Shown: positions 16,217 through 25,736, numbered from the stretch's first letter. The stretch is 64,000 nucleotides of DNA from Candidatus Melainabacteria bacterium (GCA_003242885.1 QKMZ01000002.1:186001-250000), one strand, 5' to 3'. Notes: generated by a model not told the origin, from the sequence alone. Program-made: numbers and translations.

Positions 16217-19200
16217 ATGATCGACAAGATCATTACCTTTGCTATGCGGGAGCGACTCCTGACCATTGCTGCATTCGTTGGCATGGCCATGTTTGGAGCC
16301 TGGTGTACGCTGACTTTGCCTGTTGATTCGTTTCCGGACGTGAGTAACGTTCAGGTGCAAATCATCTCCGATTGCGAAACGCTGGCAACAGAAGAAGTCG
16401 AGAGCTTGATTACGTTTCCGATTGAAAACGGGCTCAATGGCTTGCCCAAGGTAAATAAGATCCGCTCCAACTCGAGTTTTGGCCTCTCGGTTGTTACTGT
16501 AATTTTTGACGACGACACTGATGTGTATTGGGCTCGCAATCTCGTTCAGCAGAGACTGAGCCAGATCGAACTGCCGGCATGGGCGCCTACGCCCCACCTG
16601 GGTCCGGTTGTATCTACTTTCAGTAACGTATTCAATTACTATCTTGTCTCCGATCGTCATGACATGATCGAGTTGCGCACTATCCAAGATTGGCAGGTGG
16701 CGCGGCGTTTGAAGTCCGTACAGGGCGTCGGCAACGTTGTCAGCTACGGCGGTTTCGTCAAGCAGTATCAAGTGCTCGTCGATCCTAACGTGCTAAAAGG
16801 CTACGGGGTGACGATTCCCGACGTAAAGAATGCGCTTACGCACAACAATATAAATGCCGGTGGAAACTTCATCGAGCGCGGCGGCGAGGAAATTATTATT
16901 CGCGGGCTGGGCCGGATCGAAAACGAAAATGACATCAAGAACGTTGTTTTGAAAACGGTTGGCGGTACTCCTGTAAAAGTGGGACAAGTTGCTCAGGTTG
17001 TTGTCGGACCAGCTTTCAGGCGTGGTTCGGCTTCAATGAATGGCAAGGGCGAAGTTGTCACAGGCATGGTGCTTACTCGCAAGGGTGTCAACACAAAAGA
17101 CGTTGTAGAGAAAGTGCGTCACCGCATCGATGAAATTCGCAAAGAGCTGCCGGCCGGCGTCACACTGCATTCTTACTACGATCAAACCGAGCTTGTTGAG
17201 AAAACGATTGAAACAGTAAAAGAGATTTTGATGTTCTCTGGTGGTTTGGTTATCGTCATTCTGACCGCCATCATGCTGCACATTCCCAGTGGTTTGATCG
17301 TTGCCGTCATCATTCCGCTGTCACTGCTGTTCTCCTTCATTCTTATGAAGTACACAGGACTGACGGCTAACCTGATGACCCTGGGGGCGGTGGATTTCGG
17401 CGTCATTGTCGATGCAGGTGTGGTTATGGTTGAAAACATATTTCGCCAACTTTCTATTGCCAATGAGCATAAGAAAGAAGGCGAGAAGATCAACCACTAT
17501 CAAATAATCATTACCGCAGCGCGCGAGGTCGGTCGACCGATTGCATTTGCAGTCATAATCATTGTTTCTGTCTATCTGCCGCTTTTCACGCTTGAGGGCG
17601 TCGAGGGGCGGATGTTCCACCCCCTGGCGCTGACTTTTATTTATGCCATCTTGGGCGCCTTGATTGCCTCTTTGACTGTCATTCCAATTCTTTGCTATTG
17701 GTTCTTGAAGGGCAATATTAGAGAAAAGCACAATCCTTTGGTGGAAAAGATTCACCAGTGGCACGAGCCTTTGCTTGCAAAATCAATGGATCATCCTTAC
17801 TTTACTGTTCTGATTGCAGTAGGTGTCCTCGTCGCCAGCTTTGCTGCAATTCCTTTTTTAGGCTCCGAGTTCATTCCTACTCTGGATGAAGGTTCGATTC
17901 TACTGCGTACCAAGCTATCGCCTAGCGTCGCGCACTCTGAGTCTATGCGCGTTGCCGGTGAAGTCGAGGAGATGATCAAGAAATTTCCGGAAGTGACCGT
18001 TGTCGTGTCTCGTATCGGTCGCTCCGGCATGGGCTCCGACCTTGAAGGCGTGGACAATGCCGACGTCTATATCGGGTTGAAACCAAAGAAAGAATGGACT
18101 TCTGCTCATGACAAAGAAGACCTTGTCAATCTGATGTCGAAAGAAGTCGAAGGTATTCCAGGTCTTATCCACTCATTCTCTCAACCGATCGGCGACATGA
18201 TCGATGACCTGGTCGCCGGTATCAAAGCCGACCTCGGGATCAAAATCTTTGGCGAGGATTTGAAGGTCCTTGACAAGACCGCAAAGCAAGTTGAGAACAT
18301 CGTGTCGAAAGTGCCTGGTGCGGCGGACATGCAGCGCGAGCATATCTTGGGCTTGCCGCAGATGACCATCAAGATGAAACGCGACGTAATCGCGCGATAT
18401 GGGCTTAATGTCGCCGACATTCAAGAAGTTATTGAAACCGCGGTTGCAGGAAAGGTTGTCACTGATGTTGTTGAAGACAACAGGCGATTCGGATTGCTAA
18501 TTCGTCTGCCCAGCCAATTCCGCGAGACAGAAAACGATATCGAAAATATTCTCATCGACACGCCGGATGGAGCCAAAGTGCCTCTTAAGCAATTGGCCGA
18601 CATAAAGTTGCCGCGCGGAACCGTGATGATTAACCGCGAGGATGGTCAGAGAAGAACTGCTGTCTTAGCCAATGTGCGGGGCCGCGACTTGGGTTCTTTC
18701 GTTGAAGAAGCTCAACAGAGAATCAATCAGGAGCTTCAGTTGCCGAAGGGCTATCGCATTGTCTGGGGTGGACAATTTGAAAACCAACAGCGCGCCATGA
18801 CTCGATTGGCGGTTGTTGTGCCGGTCGTCCTTCTTCTTATCTTCATTCTACTTTTTGCATCTTTCAATTCGCTTAAGAACGCCGCGCTCATCATGATGAA
18901 TGTTCCGTTTGCTCTAATTGGCGGAATTCTAGCCTTGCTCATTTCAAGGCAAACGCTCTCCGTCCCTGCGATTATCGGCTTTATCTCGCTGTTTGGTGTG
19001 GCAGTGCAGAACGGTGTCATTCTTGTCAGCTATATCATGCAACTGCAAAATCGCGGATACAAAGTTCGAGAGGCTGCAATGGAAGGCGTCAGCGTGCGGC
19101 TGCGCCCGGTGCTTATGACCGCGCTCGTTGCCATTATGGGATTTATGCCGCTCATTCTTTCCCACGGCACCGGCGCTGAGGTGCAGCGTCCTCTTGCGAC

Positions 19201-19312
19201 TGTCGTAGTCGGGGGACTGGTTTCAGCTACCCTTCTGACTTTGTTCGTGCTGCCGACTGTCTACACCCTCATCAATAAAGACAGTGATGAAGAGGAACAG
19301 CCGAGTGGCTAG
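16217..19312 (+). CDS. Heavy-metal RND efflux pump (CzcA/CusA family), copy 1
   Basis: A 1031-residue proton-driven metal exporter. Features: N-terminal helix followed by LPVDSFPDVSNVQVQI, porter domains with TFPIENGLNGLPKV, and a first bundle of membrane helices. The fourth helix, DFGVIVDAGVVMVEN, carries the acidic residues of the proton relay typical of heavy-metal RND pumps. A second porter half and second helix bundle follow (NVPFALIGGILALLI, PVLMTALVAIMGF). The D-F-G/V-D/E-N pattern is closer to divalent-cation pumps (CzcA-like) than to CusA; this is a reading of motifs, not proof. It lies between the adaptor and a close paralogue, with AGGAGG upstream though rather far (16 bases) from the ATG. 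No outer-membrane gene is in the operon. Confidence 0.95.
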   Translation: MIDKIITFAMRERLLTIAAFVGMAMFGAWCTLTLPVDSFPDVSNVQVQIISDCETLATEEVESLITFPIENGLNGLPKVNKIRSNSSFGLSVVTVIFDDDTDVYWARNLVQQRLSQIELPAWAPTPHLGPVVSTFSNVFNYYLVSDRHDMIELRTIQDWQVARRLKSVQGVGNVVSYGGFVKQYQVLVDPNVLKGYGVTIPDVKNALTHNNINAGGNFIERGGEEIIIRGLGRIENENDIKNVVLKTVGGTPVKVGQVAQVVVGPAFRRGSASMNGKGEVVTGMVLTRKGVNTKDVVEKVRHRIDEIRKELPAGVTLHSYYDQTELVEKTIETVKEILMFSGGLVIVILTAIMLHIPSGLIVAVIIPLSLLFSFILMKYTGLTANLMTLGAVDFGVIVDAGVVMVENIFRQLSIANEHKKEGEKINHYQIIITAAREVGRPIAFAVIIIVSVYLPLFTLEGVEGRMFHPLALTFIYAILGALIASLTVIPILCYWFLKGNIREKHNPLVEKIHQWHEPLLAKSMDHPYFTVLIAVGVLVASFAAIPFLGSEFIPTLDEGSILLRTKLSPSVAHSESMRVAGEVEEMIKKFPEVTVVVSRIGRSGMGSDLEGVDNADVYIGLKPKKEWTSAHDKEDLVNLMSKEVEGIPGLIHSFSQPIGDMIDDLVAGIKADLGIKIFGEDLKVLDKTAKQVENIVSKVPGAADMQREHILGLPQMTIKMKRDVIARYGLNVADIQEVIETAVAGKVVTDVVEDNRRFGLLIRLPSQFRETENDIENILIDTPDGAKVPLKQLADIKLPRGTVMINREDGQRRTAVLANVRGRDLGSFVEEAQQRINQELQLPKGYRIVWGGQFENQQRAMTRLAVVVPVVLLLIFILLFASFNSLKNAALIMMNVPFALIGGILALLISRQTLSVPAIIGFISLFGVAVQNGVILVSYIMQLQNRGYKVREAAMEGVSVRLRPVLMTALVAIMGFMPLILSHGTGAEVQRPLATVVVGGLVSATLLTLFVLPTVYTLINKDSDEEEQPSG

Positions 19313-19379
19313 GTGTCCCGTTTTACATATTATTCATTGGCAACGGCAAGGAGTTGTCTGACGACCGGCGGCGATAAAG

Positions 19380-22300
19380 TTGATAGACAAACTAATCACC
19401 TTTGCTCTCACGCAGCGCTTACTCACATGCGCCGCGGTCATTTTAATGGCGACTTTTGGCGTGTTTTGCATGATGAGCTTGCCGGTGGACTCTTTTCCGG
19501 ACGTGAGCAACGTGCAGGTGCAGGTAATCACCGACTGCGAAACGCTTGCCACAGAGGAAGTTGAAAGTCTCATTACTTATCCCATCGAGTATGTAATGAG
19601 CGGGCTGCACAAGGTGACCAATATCCGCTCCAACTCGAGTTTCGGCTTGTCGGTTGTGACAGTGATTTTCGAGGACGATACCGACGTCTACTGGGCTCGC
19701 AATCTTGTTCAGCAGAGGCTCATGCAAGTGGAACTGCCCAACTGGGCGCCGACTCCGCAGCTGGGTCCTGTAGTTTCTACATTCAGTAATGTCTACAACT
19801 ATTATCTTAAGAGCGATCGTCACGATCTTACCGAGTTGCGCACCATTCAAGACTGGTATCTGGCCAAACGCTTACGCGCTGTGCAGGGCGTGGGTAACGT
19901 CGTTAGTTACGGCGGCTACGTAAAACAGTATCAAGTGCAAGTCAATCCGCGCCTCATGGCAGGCTATGGAATCACGCTTCACGAGCTGGTTGTTGCACTG
20001 ACCCGCAACAACATCAATGCGGGTGGCAACTTTTTAGAGCGAGCCAATGAAGAAATAATTGTGCGTGGAATTGGTCGCATCGAAACGACCAAAGACATAG
20101 AGGAAATTGTTCTAAAAGCTGTAGATGGAACACCGGTGAAGGTAGGCGAAGTCGCTAAAGTCGTTATTGGTCCAGCCTTCCGCCGCGGTTCTGCTTCGAT
20201 GGACGGAAAAGGTGAGGTGGTCACCGGCATGGTTCTCACGCGCAAAGGTGTGAACACAAAAGCTGTTGTTGAGAAAGTTCGTGAGCGAATTGAAGAACTG
20301 AAGAAAGAGCTGCCGCCTGGTGTTGAGCTGGTTTCGTACTATGACCAAACAGAATTGGTCGAGAAGACTATTGAAACAGTAAAAGAGATTTTGATGTTCA
20401 GCGGCGGGCTGGTCATTGTTGTTCTAACCGCAATCTTGCTGCATATTCCAAGCGGTTTAATCGTCTCTGTCATTATTCCGCTGTCACTTCTCTTTTCTTT
20501 CATCCTGATGAAGTACACCGGATTGTCAGCCAATTTGATGACTCTGGGCGCAGTTGATTTCGGCGTTATTGTCGATGCTGGTGTTGTTATGGTGGAAAAC
20601 ATCTACCGGCAACTGGCAATCGCGCACGAGCATGAAACGGAAGATCGCCATGCCAACCACTTTCAGGTAGTTCTCAACGCGGCAAGAGAAGTGGGGCGTC
20701 CGATTGTTTTTGCCATCTTTATCATTGTCTCAGTCTACTTGCCGCTCTTCTCTTTAGAAGGGATCGAAGGCAAGATGTTCCACCCTCTAGCGCTCACGTT
20801 TATCTATGCAATTCTTGGCGCGTTGCTGTTGTCTTTGACGATTGTTCCTGTGCTTTGCTACTGGTTCCTTCGCGGCACTATAAGAGAAAAGCACAACCCA
20901 TTTGTAGAAGCTGCAAAAAACCTCCACCAGCCCGCCCTTCAGCGGACTATGAATCACCCCTGGGCAACTGGTTTTGTTTGTATTGGTGCTCTGCTCGGAA
21001 GCTTTTGCCTTGTTCCTTTTCTAGGCTCAGAGTTTATTCCAACGCTTGATGAAGGCTCCATTCTCTTGCGAACAAAACTTTCACCCAGCGTTGCACACAC
21101 TGAATCAATGCGCGTAGCGCAGCGTGTAGAAGAGTCGATGAAAAAGTTTCCGGAAGTGACCGTTGTGGTGTCGCGTATTGGTCGCTCCGGCATGGGCTCT
21201 GACCTTGAAGGCGTCGAAAATGCTGACGTCTATATAGGTTTGAAGCCGAAAGAGCAGTGGACGACCACACATGATAAAGAGAAGCTCGTCATGTTGATGG
21301 CGAAGGAATTGGAAGGGATTCCTGGCTTGATTTTCTCGTTCTCTCAACCGATTGCGGACATGATCGATGACCTTGTCGCCGGTATTAAAGCCGACCTTGG
21401 CATCAAGATCTTTGGTGATGATTTGGAAACTTTGGATAAGCTTGCTTCAGACATTGAAACTTCAATTTCGGCGGTGCCTGGTTGTGCTGATTTGCAGAGA
21501 GAGCACATTCTTGGCTTGCCTCAAATGACTCTAAAACTGGACCGCAACGTGATGGCGAGATATGGACTCAACGTTACCGACATCCAGGATGTTCTGCAAA
21601 ACGAAATTGCAGGCAATGTAATTACCGACGTTATTGAAGGCAATATGCGGTTTGGATTGCTCACTAGACTGCCTGTACAGATGAGAGACACAAAAGAAAA
21701 AATTGAAGCGCTGATGATCGATACTCCAACTGGAGCGCGAGTGCCGTTGAAACAATTGGCGAAAATCGATTTGCCCAGAGGAACAGCGATGATCAATCGA
21801 GAGGAAACATATCGGCGTACTGCTGTTCTTGCCAATGTTCGCGGACGCGATTTGGGATCATTCGTAGGCGAAGCACAAGAGAGGATTAAGAAAGACGTGA
21901 AAATTCCCAAGGGCTATCGGCTCGTTTGGGGGGGGACATTTGAGAACCAGCAACGAGCTATGGTGCGGCTTTCGATTGTTGTGCCGATTGTTTTATTGCT
22001 GATTTTCTTGTTGCTCTATGCGTCCTTTAATTCGTTCAAGAACGCCGGACTAATCATGTTGAACGTGCCGTTCGCGATGATAGGCGGGATTGTGGCGCTG
22101 TTCTTATCGCATCAAACAGTATCAGTGCCTGCAATCATCGGCTTTATCGCATTGTTTGGCGTGTCCGTACAGAACGGTGTGATACTTGTGACTTATATCA
22201 TGCACTTGCAGCGGCGGGGCGTGCCTGTTGCTCAGGCTGCTGTTGAAGGCGCTGCCATTCGTTTGCGTCCGGTTTTGATGACCGCATTGGTGGCAATTAT

Positions 22301-22481
22301 GGGTCTAATTCCAAAAATCGTTTCTAACGGCACCGGCGCTGAGGTGCAACGTCCACTCGCTACAGTCGTTCTCGGCGGGCTTGTGTCGGCGACCCTATTG
22401 ACGCTTGTTGTGCTGCCGACTGTTTATGCGCAAATCAACAAGGACGACGACCTGCCGCCAGAGCAGTCGGAAACCGTTTGA
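19380..22481 (+). CDS. Heavy-metal RND efflux pump (CzcA/CusA family), copy 2
   Basis: A 1033-residue paralogue of the preceding gene, colinear along its whole length and, by eye, about three quarters identical. The start is a TTG at 19380, chosen because its first residues (MIDKLITFA) align exactly with the ATG start of copy 1; the ribosome binding site is weak. The proton-relay helix DFGVIVDAGVVMVEN is identical in both copies. Differences collect in the cytoplasmic loop after that helix (HEHETEDRHANHF versus HKKEGEKINHY) and at both ends. The 67-base gap suggests one transcript. The copies may form hetero-trimers or have separate metal ranges; neither can be decided here. Confidence 0.94.
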   Translation: MIDKLITFALTQRLLTCAAVILMATFGVFCMMSLPVDSFPDVSNVQVQVITDCETLATEEVESLITYPIEYVMSGLHKVTNIRSNSSFGLSVVTVIFEDDTDVYWARNLVQQRLMQVELPNWAPTPQLGPVVSTFSNVYNYYLKSDRHDLTELRTIQDWYLAKRLRAVQGVGNVVSYGGYVKQYQVQVNPRLMAGYGITLHELVVALTRNNINAGGNFLERANEEIIVRGIGRIETTKDIEEIVLKAVDGTPVKVGEVAKVVIGPAFRRGSASMDGKGEVVTGMVLTRKGVNTKAVVEKVRERIEELKKELPPGVELVSYYDQTELVEKTIETVKEILMFSGGLVIVVLTAILLHIPSGLIVSVIIPLSLLFSFILMKYTGLSANLMTLGAVDFGVIVDAGVVMVENIYRQLAIAHEHETEDRHANHFQVVLNAAREVGRPIVFAIFIIVSVYLPLFSLEGIEGKMFHPLALTFIYAILGALLLSLTIVPVLCYWFLRGTIREKHNPFVEAAKNLHQPALQRTMNHPWATGFVCIGALLGSFCLVPFLGSEFIPTLDEGSILLRTKLSPSVAHTESMRVAQRVEESMKKFPEVTVVVSRIGRSGMGSDLEGVENADVYIGLKPKEQWTTTHDKEKLVMLMAKELEGIPGLIFSFSQPIADMIDDLVAGIKADLGIKIFGDDLETLDKLASDIETSISAVPGCADLQREHILGLPQMTLKLDRNVMARYGLNVTDIQDVLQNEIAGNVITDVIEGNMRFGLLTRLPVQMRDTKEKIEALMIDTPTGARVPLKQLAKIDLPRGTAMINREETYRRTAVLANVRGRDLGSFVGEAQERIKKDVKIPKGYRLVWGGTFENQQRAMVRLSIVVPIVLLLIFLLLYASFNSFKNAGLIMLNVPFAMIGGIVALFLSHQTVSVPAIIGFIALFGVSVQNGVILVTYIMHLQRRGVPVAQAAVEGAAIRLRPVLMTALVAIMGLIPKIVSNGTGAEVQRPLATVVLGGLVSATLLTLVVLPTVYAQINKDDDLPPEQSETV

Positions 22482-22534
22482 GTCGAACCTACGGAAATGG
22501 CGGCCCACACAATCGCGCGCGCCGATGACTTCTT

Positions 22535-22564
22535 TGCGCTAGGGCCCCGGGCGACACTAGCGCA
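22535..22564. other. Hairpin after the tandem pump operon
   Basis: TGCGCTAG and CTAGCGCA arms flank a 14-base GC-rich loop. It lies 54 bases after the second pump gene but has no T-tract. It could slow polymerase or protect the mRNA end; a true terminator is not shown. Confidence 0.35.
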
Positions 22565-22611
22565 CAGGCTTTACACGCCGCCCAGCGGGGCCGTCTCGTG
22601 CGAAGCAAATC

Positions 22612-22640
22612 TGTATATCGATTATACATACAAATGTATG
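22612..22640. promoter_or_regulatory. Two overlapping short palindromes upstream of the TPR gene
   Basis: TGTATA-TCGAT-TATACA (22612-22628) shares its end with CATACA-AA-TGTATG (22627-22640). Both are perfect. They sit in an AT-rich patch about 80-110 bases before the TPR gene start, next to much more GC-rich DNA, as expected for an operator at a promoter. No regulator is identified. Confidence 0.4.
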
Positions 22641-22721
22641 ATGGTCAACTAAATTTGCGCAATTTGGGTGAAATTAAAGTATCGGATACGTCAAATTTGC
22701 TGCGAGGAAACTTTGATCTCG

Positions 22722-23342
22722 ATGTGCTGGCGCCCTCACCCACTGCTGCTCACATTTGCTCTAGGCGTCGCCGTTTCTTTTCAGATGGAAGCTGTCGCAT
22801 TTAGGTATAAAACTCCGGAAAAAACAGACTCTACTTTGGCCCGGGCAAAAACGCTTCTCGCTCACGAAGATGTTGAAGAGGCTGCCAGAGAGTTTCGCAA
22901 ACTGATCAAAAGCGAACCGCAAAACTTCGAAGGCTATCTCGGAATTGCTGATTGTTCGTACCTCCAAAACGATTACCTGAAGGCTAGGGAGTCCGCCGAC
23001 AAAGCTCTCAAGCTCAATCCCAAATCCGCAGAGACTTTCAGAAGGCGCGGCAAAATCAATGAAAAGCTAAACCAGCTAGTTCCAGCTATCGAAGACTACA
23101 CGCATGCAATTGCACTTTCGCCTAACAATCATCTGTATTTGAGCGACAGGGCAGAAGTCTATAGCAAGAAAGGCGAGTATTCAAAAGCAATTGCAGACTT
23201 AGACAAGTATTTGAAACTTGTGAAGAGCCCCAACCCGAGGACGTTTTATGCACGCTCGGCCCTCTATGCGAAACTGGGAAAGAAGGCTCAAGCGGATGCG
23301 GAAAGAAAGCGCGGCGACATGATTATCGACAGGAATTATTGA
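22722..23342 (+). CDS. Exported TPR-repeat protein
   Basis: About 206 residues. The ATG at 22722 opens a basic-hydrophobic leader (WRPHPLLLTFALGVAV), so the protein is probably secreted or membrane-tethered. From about residue 40 to the end there are four to five tetratricopeptide repeats with the usual G-Y and A-P spacing, for example YLGIADCSYLQNDYLKARE and GKINEKLNQLVPAIEDY. TPRs are protein-binding scaffolds, so no catalytic role is expected. GAGG lies about 17 bases before the ATG, a loose fit; a GTG at 22668 would extend the leader and is less likely. Its 3' end overlaps the convergent EamA gene by 20 bases. The partner is unknown. Confidence 0.75.
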   Translation: MCWRPHPLLLTFALGVAVSFQMEAVAFRYKTPEKTDSTLARAKTLLAHEDVEEAAREFRKLIKSEPQNFEGYLGIADCSYLQNDYLKARESADKALKLNPKSAETFRRRGKINEKLNQLVPAIEDYTHAIALSPNNHLYLSDRAEVYSKKGEYSKAIADLDKYLKLVKSPNPRTFYARSALYAKLGKKAQADAERKRGDMIIDRNY

Positions 23343-24306
23343 TCCCTGCTCCGACTGGTTGCTTCTCACTTGTTTGGATTTGAGATTGCACAGCAGCGGA
23401 CTTATCCGGTTTCGGGCCGATTGCAAAAGCGGGCATTTTCCTTTTCACCTGCGCGATTTGAACACCGGCAATGGTCAGAACTATTCCGAGAATTTGCCAC
23501 ATTGATGCGGGTTCGTTCAATGCAACAACCGCGAGAATCAAGAGCAGGGGGCGTTGCAGAAGCGATATTATCGAGACTCGTGTAGAGCCGATAAGAGCCA
23601 TCGCACTCAGGAATGCGATGTTTGCCAGAGCAGCAGCCGAGCCGGTAATCGCTCCCACTTTGACTGCTTCAAAGGTGAGGGCCGGAGTGAAGAACATCAG
23701 TGGAATGCAATACATTGCACACAGTGGAAATTGATAAGACGAGATGGTGAGCGGTTTCATCACGCTTGTTGCTGTTTCCATATTGACTCGATAGATGCTC
23801 GACGAAACTACTGCCGCAAGCACTGCGAGAATTCCCATGGGCGTGCCGGACAAAGTTTTCACTTCCAGCATCAGGACTACTCCAAGCAGGCAAAGTGCGA
23901 ACCCGCCCCAAAACTTCGCAGTCAGCTTGTCTCGCCCGATGACCGAGTTAATGATTGCCACCAAAGCCGGTGTCGTTGTAACTAACGTCATTACCACTAC
24001 TGCAGGTACGAGAGTCAGCGACAGCAAGATCAATCCGTTTGTGCAGAACAGAAGAAATGCGAGAAACATTAGTCGCGGCAGGTTGTTCCAGCCCACCCAC
24101 TTAAAGGCACGAGTGAGCGGCAGAACAATCAGCGCAGCGCAGACGTTCTTCAAAACAAAAACTTGCAGAGGCGTAACGCCCGCTGAATAGCCGAGTTTCA
24201 CAAAGATAGGCTCTGCCGAAGCGGCGAAAATTGCCGCTGTCAGCCACAACGTGACGGCAGCTTCGCCTTTAAGAATTGAGGAATCGAACGATTTCACTCT
24301 GGTCAA
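23323..24306 (-). CDS. EamA/DMT-family transporter (possible opine exporter)
   Basis: A 327-residue membrane protein with ten hydrophobic helices in two EamA halves. The conserved proline-containing helix ends (VFVLKNVCAALIVLPL, LQRPLLLILAVVALNEP) are visible. Members export or import small metabolites such as amino acids. The gene overlaps the opine dehydrogenase gene by 38 bases, so the two are translationally coupled. In pseudopaline-type metallophore loci an EamA protein (CntI) exports the opine made by the adjacent dehydrogenase (CntM), which supports a similar role here by analogy. The likely start is the TTG at 24306, close behind GGGAG; a GTG three codons later is possible. Confidence 0.82.
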   Translation of the reverse strand: MTRVKSFDSSILKGEAAVTLWLTAAIFAASAEPIFVKLGYSAGVTPLQVFVLKNVCAALIVLPLTRAFKWVGWNNLPRLMFLAFLLFCTNGLILLSLTLVPAVVVMTLVTTTPALVAIINSVIGRDKLTAKFWGGFALCLLGVVLMLEVKTLSGTPMGILAVLAAVVSSSIYRVNMETATSVMKPLTISSYQFPLCAMYCIPLMFFTPALTFEAVKVGAITGSAAALANIAFLSAMALIGSTRVSIISLLQRPLLLILAVVALNEPASMWQILGIVLTIAGVQIAQVKRKMPAFAIGPKPDKSAAVQSQIQTSEKQPVGAGINNSCR

Positions 24307-25534
24307 AATCTCCCAACCCGAGACTTTCTAGCGTCCTGCCAGTTTTGCGGAAGTCCTCGCCGACGACGCATGTCGCAAGGCTAATCATCGAGCTCAGTAT
24401 TGGAGTCTCTTTTCCTGCCAACCGTGCCAATTGTTCAAAAGGCACAAGACTGCAGGCAACGTCTTCATAGAAGAAGCGGTGATTTAGGGTTTTTGGAGAC
24501 AGGCTATGTCTGTAATTCGGCACTGTTGTCATCGCCGAATAAAGGTCGCTCGCATCGCAACCGTAATAGCGATCGAGCAAGTCTTTCATTGGAATCAAAT
24601 CGCATCCGTATGCTTTTGCAATGGTTCGAAACTCCTCTTCCATCTGCTCAAGAATAGCGACAGTGCGGGGCGTCATGCCCTGATAGTAGAAGAGAAATTC
24701 TTCGGCGCGGTCGATTGAGTGCATGTTAGTCAATGCAATCGGCGCGTGCGCAAGCGCTCCAAAATCTGTTAGTCCTCTTTGAACTAGATTGGTAGCCGGT
24801 GTTAGACCCGGGAAGTAAGCATTAATGATTGGTGCGCAGACTTCGGTTTGGGATTTCGTGACGGATGAAAACAGCGTCCAGCGTTTGATGCCGCGTATCC
24901 AAACGCGCGAATCAGCAACTAGTCGGCATGCGAAAAGGGAGTCCGTTTCTACTATCTTGGGCAAATCGCTAAGACCCTTCGCGAGCAATTGCAATTGAAA
25001 CTCGCGAGCGCCTCCGAATTTTCCCGAAAAAAGAATTATCGTGTGCGAGCTGTTCAAGTAAGGTGCCAGGGTTTCCGCTACTTCTCGATAGGCGGTGGCG
25101 ACGGTGGCTACAAAAATAGTTTTGCAATGCTTGGCGAAGTCGCGAGGGGCTGAATAAGCACCCTTGAGTTCAAACCTGCCCAGGATGCGATCTTCGGAAT
25201 AAACGTGCCGAATGGAGTTGATGTGATCTGCTTTGATCGGGCTGCGGCTGTACATTCTTACATCGCAGCCAGCCGCTGAAAGATAGGATGCAAGCGCATG
25301 AGCGGAGTTGCCGGTACCCACGATACCGGTCGATAGAATAGATTTATCCGGATGAGCACGCAGTTCTGGAATCGCAATACCAGCAGCCGGCGATACGCAG
25401 GTCGTGCGGGTACTGAGCAACTCCGCAATTTGCCTTTGCGTTTCGGCGATTGTGGCCAAACGCGCTTCCAACGCGGAGACGTCGGATTGACTGCGGAGTT
25501 TTTGAGAAACTGCAAATGCTGAGACGTCACCCAT
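24269..25534 (-). CDS. Opine dehydrogenase-family protein
   Basis: A 421-residue protein. Residues 1-45 are a helical, possibly coiled-coil lead (VSALEARLATIAETQRQIAEL), not usual for the family. A Rossmann NAD(P) site follows: GIVGTGNSAHALASYLSAAG, then the R-S tail of the second strand. The C-terminal half matches the octopine/nopaline dehydrogenase domain, with HAPIALTN carrying the conserved histidine near the active site and RFFYEDVACSLVPFEQLARLAG. Such enzymes reductively join an amino acid to an alpha-keto acid; in CntM relatives the product is a metallophore. No nicotianamine-synthase-like CntL is in the window, so the substrate is open. The ATG at 25534 has GAGG eight bases upstream. 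Confidence 0.8.
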   Translation of the reverse strand: MGDVSAFAVSQKLRSQSDVSALEARLATIAETQRQIAELLSTRTTCVSPAAGIAIPELRAHPDKSILSTGIVGTGNSAHALASYLSAAGCDVRMYSRSPIKADHINSIRHVYSEDRILGRFELKGAYSAPRDFAKHCKTIFVATVATAYREVAETLAPYLNSSHTIILFSGKFGGAREFQLQLLAKGLSDLPKIVETDSLFACRLVADSRVWIRGIKRWTLFSSVTKSQTEVCAPIINAYFPGLTPATNLVQRGLTDFGALAHAPIALTNMHSIDRAEEFLFYYQGMTPRTVAILEQMEEEFRTIAKAYGCDLIPMKDLLDRYYGCDASDLYSAMTTVPNYRHSLSPKTLNHRFFYEDVACSLVPFEQLARLAGKETPILSSMISLATCVVGEDFRKTGRTLESLGLGDFDQSEIVRFLNS

Positions 25535-25581
25535 AAGACGCACCTCAGTTTATAAAGCTTACCGCCAGCTAATCCAGTATA

Positions 25582-25597
25582 TGTGACGCCTCTCACC
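25582..25597. promoter_or_regulatory. CRP/FNR-like site upstream of the opine dehydrogenase gene
   Basis: TGTGA-CGCCTC-TCACC differs from the CRP consensus half-site pair TGTGA-N6-TCACA in one base. It lies about 50 bases before the opine dehydrogenase ATG. A single short match of this kind can occur by chance. Confidence 0.35.
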
Positions 25598-25736
25598 ATT
25601 GGTAATTAAATTCGAGGGTTAGCCACTTCGATGACAAGCTGTCGCACATTCTTGTGCCGAAAGGTTTTTCGGAAATTGTGACGGGCGCCGATTCCCCGTC
25701 CATCGCATTCGCGCACTTGCTGATCATTAGTCTTGC

